This document shows positions 37,354 to 46,537 of a stretch of DNA of 64,000 nt, in pieces. A model generated the notes under the pieces. That model searched no databases, was not told the origin of the DNA, and saw only the letters and a list, made by a program, of their open reading frames with translations. This DNA is from Lentzea alba. GTDB lineage: Bacteria > Actinomycetota > Actinomycetes > Mycobacteriales > Pseudonocardiaceae. Position 1 is the stretch's first letter. The number at the start of each line of letters is the position of its first letter. The stretch lies in the NCBI RefSeq assembly GCF_011067745.1, contig NZ_JAAMPJ010000001.1, positions 248,001-312,000 of the forward strand. The letters are read 5' to 3'. Made by a program: the position numbers and the translations under genes.

Positions 37354-39819
37354 ATGCGGTTCCACCTGCTGGGCTCACTGGAAGTCCTCGACGACGACAT
37401 GCCCGTGCCTCTGGGTGGCATCAAGCAGCGCGCGGCTCTGGGATTCCTCCTGCTGCACGCCAACCGCGTGGTGGCGACCAGCAAACTGCTCCAGGCGCTC
37501 TGGCCGAGGGACGCCCCGCCCACCGCGCGCAAGATGCTCCAGAACGCGGTCTCCGGACTGCGTGGCGTGCTCACTCCCCGCGGCGACGGCGCTGAGGGGT
37601 CCGCGCTGCTGCTGACCCACGCTCCGGGTTACCTGCTGCGCGTGGACCAGAACTCCCTCGACCTGTCGCACTTCCAGCGCCTGGCCGAACAGGGACGAGG
37701 TGAACTGTCCGTCGGCGACTGGCCCGCTGCCGCGAAGGTGCTCCGCAAGGCGCTGAGCCTGTGGCACGGGCCGGTGCTCGCCGATCTCGCGGAGACCGGG
37801 ATCAACTGGCCGGAGCTGACCGCCGTCAAGGACTGGCGGCTGGCGACTCAGGAGGACTGCTTCGAGGCGGAACTCGCCTGCGGCAGGCACTACGAGATCC
37901 TCGGCGAATTGGAGTCGTTGCTCGAGGTGGAGCCGTATCGCGAACGGCTCAACGGGCAGCTCATGCTCGCGCTCTACCGGTGTGGACGGCAGGTGGACGC
38001 GTTGAGCGTCTATCGCCGCACTCGGACAGCGCTGGTGGAGGAACTCGGTCTCGAGCCGGGCCGGGAGCTCCAGGAACTGGAGCGCGCGATCCTCGACCAC
38101 GCGCCCGTGCTGGACCTTCCGCCGTCGGTGCAACGCAGGCACCTGCTCGCCGTCGGCCAGTCGGCTCCCGCTCCTGCCGTGTCTCCTGTTGTGGAGTCGG
38201 CGGCTCCCGTGGACGTGACGACTGTGGAGCGCAAACCCGTCAGCGTCGTGATGGTGTCCGCCCAACTCGGTCTCGCGGCCGGCGACGGCGACCCCGAGGA
38301 CGTCGACGCGGTGCACCAGGAAGTGGCTGCTGTCATCGCTGCCGAGGTTTCACGGTTGGGCGGTGTCGTCGCTGGCAACGTCGGATCCGTGTTCCTCGCA
38401 CTGTTCGGTGTGCCGAGGACTTCTGAGGACGACGCTGACCGCGCCGTGCGCGCATCGTTGGCCATCCGCGACCGTCTCGCTTCTGTGGCCGACGTGCAGA
38501 TCGGCGTTGCGACCGGCGACTCTCTCGTGCGACTGCCTTCTTCTGGTGCGCCCACTGTCACTGGCGTGTTACTCGACCAGTGCCGTCAGCTGATGGCGTT
38601 GTCTCCGTTGGGTGCTGTGCGTGCGTGCAGTGCGACCCGTGAGGTCGCCGGTTCTGTGACTTGGTCCGTTGATCCTGCGGCGACCGGTGGCTGGCAGGCG
38701 GTCTCGTGCGTGTCTCCTCGTGGCGCCACGCGCCGTTCGCAGGCCGCGGTGCCGTTCGTCGAGCGCGAACGCGAGTTGTTCGTGTTGCAGGGCCTTCTCG
38801 ATGAGGTTCGCACCCGTCGTCGGCCGCACTTCGTGACCGTGCTCGGTGAAACGGGCGTGGGCAAGACACGGCTCGTCAACGAGCTGACTGCGTCGTGTTC
38901 CACGGCTTTGTGCGGCACCGCCACCGCTTTCGGCGACGACGACGGCTACGGGCCGCTGTCGGACGTCGTCGGCGTGGGTGAGTTCGCGGGCAACCTGGCT
39001 GCGCGCCTGGCCGAGCTGGTGTCGCCTTCCGTACCGGCCGATTTCACCGCGTGGCGCCGGTTCCTCGAGGAGATCGCCGAGTCCGAGCCGCTGGTGGTCT
39101 TCCTGGAGGACCTGCACTGGGCGAACGACGTGGTGCTCGACTTCGTGGAGGAGCTCAGCGAACACGCGGGCTCCGTACCGTTGCTGGTGATCGCCACGGC
39201 TCGGCCGGAGCTGCTGCAGCGCCGTCCGTCGTGGTTCGGCGGCAAGCGCAATGCCACGACGATCAGCTTGGAACCGTTGTCCCACAACGGAACCCGCAGC
39301 CTGTTGAACTCGCTACTGGAGACACGCGAGCTGTCATCCGAACTGTGGCAGGCGCTCGTGTCGTGTGTCGGCGGCAACCCGTTGTTCGCCACTGAGTACG
39401 CACGGATGGTCGCGGACCCACGCATGCCGTGTCTGCAGAACGGTTCGTCGCTGCCGGTTCCGCCGTCTGTGCGTGGTGTGCTCACGGCACAGCTCGACTC
39501 GTTGCCGTTCGAGGTGAAGGCAGTGCTGCAGGACGCGGCCGTGGTGGGTGATCTGGTGTCTCCCGGGGCGGTGGCCGCCACTGGGGGCCGCGACCCTCTG
39601 GAGGTCGCCGAGGCGTTGGAGTTGTTGGAACAGCGCGACTTCCTGTGCCGGCAGGGACGCAACAGCGAGACGGGCGAGATCGAGTACGGCTTCCGACATC
39701 TGCTCGTGCGTGATGTTGCGGCGGAACAGCTTCCTCGTGCCGTGCGAGCTTTGAAGCAGGAGCGGGCGTTCGCGTGGTTCGAGCCCGCGCTGGATCTCAC
39801 CGACCGCCGGGCGGGCTGA
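37354..39819 (+). CDS. SARP regulator fused to a degenerate cyclase-like domain and an AAA ATPase
   Basis: An 821-residue regulator. Winged helix (1-90, MRFHLLGSLEVLDDD), BTAD (about 95-240, QLMLALYRCGRQVDALSVYR), then a class III cyclase-like region (about 290-430, from ERKPVSVVMVSAQLG to EDDADRAVRASLAIRDRL). The ATPase has Walker A GETGVGKTRLV near 500 and Walker B VVFLEDLHWA. Both metal-binding Asp positions of the cyclase are lost. The long TPR tail usual after the ATPase is missing. Codon 406 (38569-38571) is TTA, rare in such genomes and read by the bldA tRNA. AGAGGAGG precedes the ATG. Confidence 0.9.
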   Translation: MRFHLLGSLEVLDDDMPVPLGGIKQRAALGFLLLHANRVVATSKLLQALWPRDAPPTARKMLQNAVSGLRGVLTPRGDGAEGSALLLTHAPGYLLRVDQNSLDLSHFQRLAEQGRGELSVGDWPAAAKVLRKALSLWHGPVLADLAETGINWPELTAVKDWRLATQEDCFEAELACGRHYEILGELESLLEVEPYRERLNGQLMLALYRCGRQVDALSVYRRTRTALVEELGLEPGRELQELERAILDHAPVLDLPPSVQRRHLLAVGQSAPAPAVSPVVESAAPVDVTTVERKPVSVVMVSAQLGLAAGDGDPEDVDAVHQEVAAVIAAEVSRLGGVVAGNVGSVFLALFGVPRTSEDDADRAVRASLAIRDRLASVADVQIGVATGDSLVRLPSSGAPTVTGVLLDQCRQLMALSPLGAVRACSATREVAGSVTWSVDPAATGGWQAVSCVSPRGATRRSQAAVPFVERERELFVLQGLLDEVRTRRRPHFVTVLGETGVGKTRLVNELTASCSTALCGTATAFGDDDGYGPLSDVVGVGEFAGNLAARLAELVSPSVPADFTAWRRFLEEIAESEPLVVFLEDLHWANDVVLDFVEELSEHAGSVPLLVIATARPELLQRRPSWFGGKRNATTISLEPLSHNGTRSLLNSLLETRELSSELWQALVSCVGGNPLFATEYARMVADPRMPCLQNGSSLPVPPSVRGVLTAQLDSLPFEVKAVLQDAAVVGDLVSPGAVAATGGRDPLEVAEALELLEQRDFLCRQGRNSETGEIEYGFRHLLVRDVAAEQLPRAVRALKQERAFAWFEPALDLTDRRAG

Positions 39820-40025
39820 TCCGCTCTCGCCGGCGAGATCGAACGTCCTGGTCGGCGTTCACCAGACCGAGGGCGTGCAGCTCATCGACGCCACGCACCC
39901 GATGAAGACCTTGCGGGGCAACGGTTACGGCTCGACGAGGGCGCAGCTGGTGGCGGCCTGCCGGAACCTCGTTCGCGCTCCGACAACCAGAAGAACGCCC
40001 TCTGCCGACGGGCAGAACGACAGAA
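39820..40025. other. intergenic DNA after the SARP gene, nothing identified
   Basis: About 200 nt between the SARP stop and the proS terminator. Short open frames on both strands show no recognisable motif. It may be the remnant of a lost C-terminal region of the SARP, but no TPR-like helix pattern was seen. Confidence 0.3.
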
Positions 40026-40057
40026 CGCCCGGCCGGGAATTCCCGGCCGGGCGTTTT
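40026..40057. terminator. bidirectional intrinsic terminator between SARP and proS
   Basis: A perfect inverted repeat at 40026-40053 (CGCCCGGCCGGGAA and its complement, a gap-free palindrome) is followed by TTTT on the plus strand. It ends convergent transcripts from the SARP gene and from proS. Confidence 0.85.
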
Positions 40058-40068
40058 CGGTGTCCTTG

Positions 40069-41811
40069 TCAGCCGCGGACGACCTGCACCAGGTGGTCGA
40101 CGACCTCCGCGACCGGCACGTCGGCGCGCTCGCCGGACTTGCGGTCCTTGACCTCGACCACGCCGTCCTTCAGGCCGCGGCCGACGACCAGGATGGTCGG
40201 GATGCCGACCAGTTCGGCGTCCGCGAACTTCACGCCGGGGCTCGCCTTGCGGTCGTCCAGGATGACCTTGAGGCCCTTGTCGCTCAGCTGCTTCGCGAAG
40301 TCCTCGCCGGCCGTCATGAGCGCCTCGTCCTTGCCCGCGACGACGACGTGGACGTCGGCGGGAGCCACGTTGCGGGGCCAGATCAGGCCGCGGTCGTCGT
40401 GCGACTGCTCGGCGATGACCGCGACGAGCCGCGAGACGCCGACGCCGTACGAACCCATGGTGATGCGCACGGGCTTGGAGTCGGGGCCGAGGGCGTCGAG
40501 CGAGAACGCGTCCGCGTACTTGCGGCCGAGCTGGAAGATGTGGCCGATCTCGATGCCGCGCGCGGCGACCAGCACGCCCTTGCCGTCGGGCGACGGGTCG
40601 CCCTCGCGGACCTCGGCGACGTCGATGACGCCGTCGGGCGTGAAGTCGCGGCCCACCACCAGGTCGAGGACGTGGTGGTCGGCCTTGTCCGCGCCGGTGA
40701 CCCACGCGGTGCCCTTGACGATGCGGGGGTCGGCGAGGAAGCGAACACCGTTCGCCTGGAGCGCACCCGGTCCGATGTAACCCTTGACCAGGAACGAGTT
40801 CTTGGCGAAGTCGGCCTCTTCGAGCATCGCGACCTCGGCGGGCTCGACGGCCGCTTCGAGGCGCTTGAAGTCGATCTCGCGGTCGCCGGGGACGGCCACG
40901 GCGAGCAGCTCCCAGTCCTTGCCGGGGTGCTTCACCTTGACCAGGACGTTCTTCAGCGTGTCCGCCGCGGTGAACTTGCGGTCGGTGTTCGCGTTGAGGA
41001 AGTCCACCAGGCTTTCGATGGTGGGCGTGTTCGGCGTGTGGTGCACCTGCGCGGCGGGCTTGTCGTCGATCGACTGCTCGGCGGGCGCGGGCGTCGCGAC
41101 GGCCTCGACGTTCGCCGCGTAACCGGACTCGGTGCTGCGGACGAACGTGTCCTCACCCGTCTCGGCGACGGCGAGGAACTCCTCGGACGCCGAGCCGCCC
41201 ATCGCGCCGGACGTGGCGGAGACGATCACGTACTCCAGGCCGAGCCGGTCGAAGATGCGGATGTAGGCGTCGCGGTGGTCCTGGTACGACTGGCTCAGGC
41301 CCTCGTCGGTCAGGTCGAACGAGTACGAGTCCTTCATCAGGAACTCGCGGCCGCGCAGGATGCCCGCGCGGGGACGCGCCTCGTCGCGGTACTTGGTCTG
41401 GATCTGGTACAGCGTGACGGGGTAGTCCTTGTACGAGCTGTACTCGCCCTTCACCGCGAGGGTGAACATCTCCTCGTGCGTGGGACCGAGGAGATAGTCG
41501 GCGCCCTTGCGGTCCTTCAGGCGGAACAGGTTGGGGCCGTACTCCTCCCACCGGTTCGTCGCCTCGTAGGGCTCCTTGGGCAGCAGCGCGGGGAACTGGA
41601 TCTCCTGCGCGCCGAAGGCGTCCATCTCCTCGCGGACGACGGCCTCGATGTTGCGGAGCACCTTGAGCCCGAGCGGCAGCCAGGTGTACCCGCCCGGCGC
41701 GACGCGGCGGACGTAGCCGGCGCGCACCAGCAGCTTGTGGCTGGGCACTTCGGCGTCCGCCGGGTCCTCGCGAAGAGTGCGCAGGAACAGCGACGACATC
41801 CTGGTGATCAC
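40069..41811 (-). CDS. proS: proline-tRNA ligase
   Basis: Charges tRNA-Pro. The 580-residue bacterial-type class II enzyme has motif 1 near [20 protein letters not shown], motif 2 ([20 protein letters not shown]), and motif 3 near the C-terminal side ([17 protein letters not shown]). An inserted YbaK-like editing domain lies between motifs 2 and 3 (about 240-390), which hydrolyses Ala-tRNA-Pro. The anticodon-binding domain is C-terminal. The GTG start is at 41811, with ATG 12 nt further in as an alternative. Transcribed alone, with a terminator directly downstream. Confidence 0.98.
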   Translation of the reverse strand: MITRMSSLFLRTLREDPADAEVPSHKLLVRAGYVRRVAPGGYTWLPLGLKVLRNIEAVVREEMDAFGAQEIQFPALLPKEPYEATNRWEEYGPNLFRLKDRKGADYLLGPTHEEMFTLAVKGEYSSYKDYPVTLYQIQTKYRDEARPRAGILRGREFLMKDSYSFDLTDEGLSQSYQDHRDAYIRIFDRLGLEYVIVSATSGAMGGSASEEFLAVAETGEDTFVRSTESGYAANVEAVATPAPAEQSIDDKPAAQVHHTPNTPTIESLVDFLNANTDRKFTAADTLKNVLVKVKHPGKDWELLAVAVPGDREIDFKRLEAAVEPAEVAMLEEADFAKNSFLVKGYIGPGALQANGVRFLADPRIVKGTAWVTGADKADHHVLDLVVGRDFTPDGVIDVAEVREGDPSPDGKGVLVAARGIEIGHIFQLGRKYADAFSLDALGPDSKPVRITMGSYGVGVSRLVAVIAEQSHDDRGLIWPRNVAPADVHVVVAGKDEALMTAGEDFAKQLSDKGLKVILDDRKASPGVKFADAELVGIPTILVVGRGLKDGVVEVKDRKSGERADVPVAEVVDHLVQVVRG

Positions 41812-41915
41812 GGTGGGTACTCCTCGTTCACGGGCTGTTGGAGCAGCCTACTGGTTACGCCGCCCGCTCTTTCGCGGCGGCGGCTTTCACACCCTCTGAC
41901 CTGCGTCGACCGAAA

Positions 41916-41938
41916 TTGTCAGACCCCCTGGGTAGCGT
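41916..41938 (+). promoter_or_regulatory. PafBC/RecA-independent-type leaderless promoter
   Basis: TTGTCAGAC at 41916-41924, 8-nt spacer, TAGCGT at 41933-41938, then 7 nt to the ATG. This is the best match of the three to the mycobacterial consensus TTGTCRGTG-N8-TAnnnT. Confidence 0.6.
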
Positions 41939-41945
41939 CCCGGAC

Positions 41946-42305
41946 ATGTCCCTGACGATTGCCATGATCACCATCGACACCGGCGACGCGCGCAAGCTCG
42001 CGGAGTTCTGGTCGGCAGCTCTGAACACCACGATCCAGAACGACTGGGGCGAGTTCATCATCCTCACGCCGAACACCGAGAACGGTCCGACTTTAGGCTT
42101 CCAGCAGGTGCCGGACGCCACGCCGGGCAAGAACCGCATCCACTTCGACTCGCACGTGCCGGACCGCAAGGCGGAGGTCGCCCGCCTGGTCGAGCTCGGC
42201 GCCACCGAGGTCGCGGTGCACACCATCCCCGGCCTCGTCTGGTCGGTGCTGGCCGACCCGGACGGCAACCAGTTCTGCGTCGGCCAGGCAGACGAAGAGC
42301 TCTAG
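41946..42305 (+). CDS. VOC-family (glyoxalase/bleomycin-resistance fold) protein
   Basis: A 119-residue vicinal-oxygen-chelate protein with the first beta-alpha-beta module IAMITIDTGDARKLAEFWSAAL and second module RIHFDSHVPDRKAEVARLVELG ending in VLADPDGNQFCVG. The FWSAAL/ADPDGN pattern is typical of the actinobacterial glyoxalase-like group. It may bind a metal or sequester a reactive compound. ATG at 41946 with an apparently leaderless transcript and a damage-type promoter. Confidence 0.85.
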   Translation: MSLTIAMITIDTGDARKLAEFWSAALNTTIQNDWGEFIILTPNTENGPTLGFQQVPDATPGKNRIHFDSHVPDRKAEVARLVELGATEVAVHTIPGLVWSVLADPDGNQFCVGQADEEL

Positions 42306-42350
42306 CCCTTCGCTCGGCCGCAGGTCAGCTGGGCAGGCGACGGCACTTGG

Positions 42351-42389
42351 GCTGTGACGCGAGACCCCGGCGAGGTGTCGCGTCACAGC
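42351..42389. terminator. 12-bp hairpin between convergent VOC and GNAT genes
   Basis: GCTGTGACGCGA at 42351-42362 and its complement at 42378-42389 enclose 15 nt. It lies 46 nt past the VOC stop. No U-run. The remaining 42390-42529 shows no gene. Confidence 0.6.
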
Positions 42390-42529
42390 ACTCGCTCACG
42401 CTCGGCTCGACCGACGATCCGCAGCCGACGCAGCACCACGCCCGACGAGATCACCGCGCACTCCAGCCAGATCCCATCCGGCCAGTGCGGCCGACCGCAC
42501 CCAGCTCCACATCGGGCGAGGCGAAAGCC

Positions 42530-43501
42530 CTACCCCTCGGCTTCGTCGAGCTCGACCGGCAGCCCGTAGTCGATCCAGGTCCGCGCCACCTCGAACCCGG
42601 CGCGCTCGTACACCCCGAGCGCACTGGTCGAGTTGGCCGTGTCCACGGACAGCCCGGCGCGGTGGTAACCCTGCGCCTTGCCCTGAGCCAACGTCCAGCT
42701 CAGCAAGGCCGCGGCGACACCACGCCCGCGGTGCTCCGCGAGGGTGCCGACGTCCCCGATCCACAGTTCGCGGACGCCGGTCATCTCCTCGACGACCGGG
42801 TAGTGCCGCGCCAGCACGAAACCGACGACGGCCCCGTCCGCGAGCGCCAGGAAGGAGGTCTGCGGGACGAACCGCTTGCTGTTGGTGAAGGACGCGGCCC
42901 ACTCCTGCGGGCTGCGCTCGGTCGAACCCCAGTGCTCGGCAAATGTCGCGTTGCACACCAGGCGGACTTCTTCGGCGCGGGCCGCGGAGAACGGCACGAT
43001 CTCGTAGCCGGCCGGGATCGGGACCTGGGCGAGTGACTCGCCCAGTGCCACCTCCATCTCGTGGAAGTAGCGGTCCGCGGTGAAGCCGAGTTCGGCGCAC
43101 AACGCGGCGTGCCCGGCGGAACGGCTCTCGACCATGGTGCACGCGACCATCGGCATGTCCGGATGGCGTGCGGTGTGCAACGAGCGCGCCAGGGTGACGA
43201 GTCGCGGCAGCAGTTCGCGGCCGATGCCGTTGCGGCGGAACTCCGGGTGGACCATCCCGTCCAGGCGGACGCGGTTCACGCCCACGGGGTCGTCGCGCAA
43301 CACGACCAAGCCGTAGGCCGCGAGGACGCCGTCCACGAGCACGGCGAGTGAGCCGCCGGGCAGGTCCGCCTCGGCGAACGACTCGGCGAAGTCCTCTTCG
43401 GACAACAGCTCGCCGGTGTCGTCGACCGCCGCGGCCGCGTTGTAAAGCGCGGCCACCACAGGGATGTCCGCTGTCGCGAGCGGGCGCCACACGAGTTCCA
43501 C
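42530..43501 (-). CDS. tandem GNAT acetyltransferase (MshD-like layout)
   Basis: A 323-residue protein with two GNAT domains. The first (about 1-150) has GMVHPEFRRNGIGRELLPRL. The second (about 165-320) has WIGDVGTLAEHRGRGVAAALL and the motif B TANSTSALGVYERAGFEVAR. The second R-G-R-G-V-A loop looks intact. Mycothiol synthase has this double layout, but here the genomic context gives no link to mycothiol and other two-domain GNATs are common. GTG start at 43501. Confidence 0.8.
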   Translation of the reverse strand: MELVWRPLATADIPVVAALYNAAAAVDDTGELLSEEDFAESFAEADLPGGSLAVLVDGVLAAYGLVVLRDDPVGVNRVRLDGMVHPEFRRNGIGRELLPRLVTLARSLHTARHPDMPMVACTMVESRSAGHAALCAELGFTADRYFHEMEVALGESLAQVPIPAGYEIVPFSAARAEEVRLVCNATFAEHWGSTERSPQEWAASFTNSKRFVPQTSFLALADGAVVGFVLARHYPVVEEMTGVRELWIGDVGTLAEHRGRGVAAALLSWTLAQGKAQGYHRAGLSVDTANSTSALGVYERAGFEVARTWIDYGLPVELDEAEG

Positions 43502-43587
43502 GACGACTGAAGCTACGGGGAGGTGATGGAGCCAACAACTGAATAACGCGTTGCCGTCCGTGCGCCACCAACGCCATCCTGCGTGCG

Positions 43588-44343
43588 ATGACGACACCTG
43601 AGATCGCGCCGCTGCACGAGGACCTCACGTTCCACGGACCGCTGTCCCCGGAGCGAGCCGCTCGCCTGATCCAGTCCCTGCAACCGCTCGCCGGCGCGCA
43701 CGTGCTCGACGTCGGCTGCGGCTGGGCGGAGTTCCTGCTGCGGGTGCTGGAGGCCGAGCCGACGGCGACCGGCACGGGCGTCGACCTGGACGCCACCGCC
43801 ATCGCGCACGGCCAAGCCAACGCCGAGGCACGAGGCCTGACGCCGCGCGTCAGTCTCCAGGTGGCCGACGTGGCGCAGTGGCAACCGGACAGGCCCGCCG
43901 ACGTGGTCGTCGTCAACGGCGCCACCCAGGTGTGGGGCGGAGACCCGTTGCACCACACCGCAAACGCGCTCACCGCGGTGAAAGGGCTGCTCCGCGCGGG
44001 CGGACGGCTGTTGCTGGGCGAAGGCTTCTGGGAACGCGAGCCGACCGACGAGCAGCTCGCCGCGATGCCGGTCCCGCGCAACCAGTACGGCTCGCTCGCC
44101 GACCTGGTGGACCTCGCCCACACGCACGGCTACCGCATGCTCGCCGTGGAACAGGCCGGCCTCGACGAGTGGGACGTGTTCGAGAACGGGCACGCCCTCG
44201 CCTGGGAACGCTGGCTGCGCGCCAACCCGGACTCCCCGCACGTCGAAGACGTCCGCGCCAAGGCCGACCGGGCACGCACCTACCGCTTGCGGGGGTGGCG
44301 CGCCACGATGGGCCTCGCCTACGTGACGCTGCAGGCGCCGTAG
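43588..44343 (+). CDS. class I SAM-dependent methyltransferase
   Basis: A 251-residue enzyme. SAM motif I is HVLDVGCGWAEFLLRVLE. The acidic ribose-binding residue is in GTGVDLDATAIAHGQANAEA. VADVAQWQPDRPADVVVVNG is motif II, and LLRAGGRLLLGEGFW is motif IV. Substrate unknown. It is divergent from the GNAT gene (86 nt) and 62 nt before yaaA on the same strand. Confidence 0.88.
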   Translation: MTTPEIAPLHEDLTFHGPLSPERAARLIQSLQPLAGAHVLDVGCGWAEFLLRVLEAEPTATGTGVDLDATAIAHGQANAEARGLTPRVSLQVADVAQWQPDRPADVVVVNGATQVWGGDPLHHTANALTAVKGLLRAGGRLLLGEGFWEREPTDEQLAAMPVPRNQYGSLADLVDLAHTHGYRMLAVEQAGLDEWDVFENGHALAWERWLRANPDSPHVEDVRAKADRARTYRLRGWRATMGLAYVTLQAP

Positions 44344-44405
44344 CGAACGCGACCAGGCCCGCACCAGGTCCAGCGGATTTCCGGCCTTGGCCTACCCTTC
44401 CCACC

Positions 44406-45134
44406 GTGCTGGTGCTGCTTCCCCCGTCGGAGACCAAGGCGATCGGCGGCGACGGTGCGCCGCTCGACCTCGACGCGCTGTCGTTCCCCGAGCTCAACCC
44501 GGTGCGCGACAAGCTCGTGTCCGCGCTGGCCGATCTCGCGGCGGACGTCCCCGCCAGTCTCAAGGCGCTCGACATCTCCGAACGCCAGGTCGACGAGGTG
44601 CACCGCAACGCGGCGCTGCGCACGTCGGAGACCACGCCCGCGCTCCTGCGCTACACCGGCGTGCTCTACGACAACCTGGACTTCCCGTCGCTGAAGAAGG
44701 CCGAGAAAGAACGCGCCTACGAGCGGCTGGCGGTCGCGTCGGCGCTGTTCGGGGTGATCCGCGGCGGTGACCCGGTGCCCGCGTACCGGTTGTCCGGCGG
44801 CAGCACGCTCCCGTCCCACGGCAGCCTGCGCACGCTGTGGAAGCCGGCGCTGGAGCCGGTGCTCAGGGACGCCGACGAGTTCGTCGTCGACCTGCGTTCC
44901 GGGGCGTACTCGAGCCTCGCGAAGATCCCGCACGCCGTCGTCGTCCGGGTGATCACGAGCGAGGGCAAGGTCGTCAGCCACTTCAACAAGGCCCACAAGG
45001 GTCTGCTCGCGCGGGCCATCGCGAGCAGCAAGTCGGACCCGAGCGACCTGAAAGGCCTGGTCAAGCTCGCGCAGAAGGCCGGGCTCAAGCTCGTGCCGAC
45101 CGGTGTGAAAACCGCCGACCTGATCACCGATTAA
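44406..45134 (+). CDS. yaaA: peroxide stress protein YaaA (DUF328)
   Basis: A 242-residue YaaA-family protein. It starts VLVLLPPSETKAIGGDG, the family signature, followed by LSFPELNPVRDKLVSAL. Central blocks are RYTGVLYDNLDF and AYRLSGGSTLPSHGSLRTLW, and VRVITSEGKVVSHFNKAHKG is the conserved C-terminal block. In E. coli YaaA limits free iron under peroxide stress and can bind DNA. GTG at 44406, with TACCCT ending 7 nt upstream, so it is probably leaderless. Confidence 0.93.
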   Translation: MLVLLPPSETKAIGGDGAPLDLDALSFPELNPVRDKLVSALADLAADVPASLKALDISERQVDEVHRNAALRTSETTPALLRYTGVLYDNLDFPSLKKAEKERAYERLAVASALFGVIRGGDPVPAYRLSGGSTLPSHGSLRTLWKPALEPVLRDADEFVVDLRSGAYSSLAKIPHAVVVRVITSEGKVVSHFNKAHKGLLARAIASSKSDPSDLKGLVKLAQKAGLKLVPTGVKTADLITD

Positions 45135-45343
45135 TTCGGTTGCGCGCCCGGAAGCCGACCGGGCAAGCTTCACCGCGAGCCGAAGTGCGGCGTGAGGAAC
45201 GAGGAGGTGCGTGATGTCAGAGCCTGTCTTTGGACGTGGCACCGCATGCGCGACCCCGTCCTCCGCCCTTCGCGCCTGATCAGCATCGTTTGATCGCAGA
45301 GCGCCAGTGGGGCGGTCACCTTCATCTTTTGGGAGACCCCACC

Positions 45344-46312
45344 GTGCGCGAGCACGATCTTTACGAACGCTACGAGTCTGCTTTCGACGGCACCGACGAA
45401 ACCATGCGGCGCAAGGGAAAGCGCACCAGCAAGAACGCCGACGACGCGGAACCCACGCGTCGCGGCCGCATGACGGAAGAAGAGAAGCTGCGGATCTCGC
45501 GCCTGCGCGAGGACCAGCTCAGCTCGGCGGACACCCCCGAGGACGGCGATCGCTGGTCCACCTGGGGCGACGCCGACCAGGGTCCCAAGCCGCACCCGGA
45601 CTGGCTCGTCACCGAGCTGGCCGCGGTGGACCGCGAGCTGGGCATCGTGAAGACCGGCAAGGAGGCGGACGTCTTCCTGCTGGAACGCGCGATGGGCGAG
45701 AAGGCGTGCCTGCTCGCCGCCAAGCGCTACCGCAGCAACGACCACCGGATGTTCCACCGCGACGCGGGATATCTGGAGGGTCGCCGGATGAAGAAGTCCC
45801 GCGAGCTGCGGGCCGTCCAGAACCGCACCGCGTTCGGGCGCAACCTGATCGCGGAGCAGTGGGCGGTCGCGGAGTTCGGCGCGCTCGCCAGGCTGTGGCA
45901 GATCGGCGCACCCGTGCCGTATCCGGTGCAGCGCAGCGGCACCGAGCTGCTGCTGGAGTTCATCGGTGACGACGATGGCACCGCGGCACCCCGGCTCGCG
46001 CAGACCCGTCCGGACGAGGACGAGCTGCTCGACCTGTGGCGTCAGCTGGTCAGCACGTTGATGACGCTCGCGGAGGCGGGCCTCACCCACGGCGACCTGT
46101 CCGCGTACAACCTGATGGTCCACGAGGGCAGGCTGATCATGATCGACCTGCCGCAGGTGGTCGACCTCGTCGCGAACCCCCGCGGGCGGGAGTTCCTCGA
46201 CCGCGACGTCCGCAACATCAGCGGCTGGTTCGCCTCGCGCGGCCTGCCGCCGGAGATCTCCGACCCGTCCGCGCTGGTGGCCACGCTGCTGGACGTGGCG
46301 GGTATGGGGTGA
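45344..46312 (+). CDS. RIO-type serine/threonine protein kinase
   Basis: A 322-residue RIO1-like kinase, an atypical protein kinase lacking the activation loop. The ATP loop is KTGKEADVFLLER, with a Lys in AKRYRSND. The catalytic loop is LTHGDLSAYNLMVH and the metal-binding Asp is in LIMIDLPQVVDLV. A basic, disordered N-terminus (about 1-90, RRKGKRTSKNADDAEPTRRG) precedes it. Archaeal and eukaryotic RIO kinases act in small-subunit maturation; the bacterial role is unclear. Start is GTG at 45344 with GGGAG 8 nt upstream. A DEAD helicase follows 225 nt later. Confidence 0.9.
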   Translation: MREHDLYERYESAFDGTDETMRRKGKRTSKNADDAEPTRRGRMTEEEKLRISRLREDQLSSADTPEDGDRWSTWGDADQGPKPHPDWLVTELAAVDRELGIVKTGKEADVFLLERAMGEKACLLAAKRYRSNDHRMFHRDAGYLEGRRMKKSRELRAVQNRTAFGRNLIAEQWAVAEFGALARLWQIGAPVPYPVQRSGTELLLEFIGDDDGTAAPRLAQTRPDEDELLDLWRQLVSTLMTLAEAGLTHGDLSAYNLMVHEGRLIMIDLPQVVDLVANPRGREFLDRDVRNISGWFASRGLPPEISDPSALVATLLDVAGMG

Positions 46313-46537
46313 GTCACCTTGCGCGTCCGGCCGTGTCCAACGACACTGCCGGGCGCGCAGGCCATTACCAATGATCAGCTAGACTGTGCTGTACACCGAT
46401 GAAGGCTTGACGGCCGTTGACCGGTGTTTCCACCCACTCATCAGCGGCGTGACCATCACGCCGGGCCCGTCCTTGTGATCGGCACCGCGGTAGCGCGCGG
46501 GGCAGCCTCGAGACGTGCCATGTCCCGGAGGTTTGTT

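Noticed and set aside
39875..40025. Possible short gene after the 821-residue SARP
   Set aside because: The frame crosses the terminator hairpin and enters antisense proS. No motif found.
40060..41955. Open frame of 631 codons on the plus strand
   Set aside because: Antisense of proS. No recognisable domain.
42390..42529. Possible N- or C-terminal coding extension beside the tandem GNAT
   Set aside because: The frame is read-through from an alternative frame of the GNAT gene and has no conserved segment.
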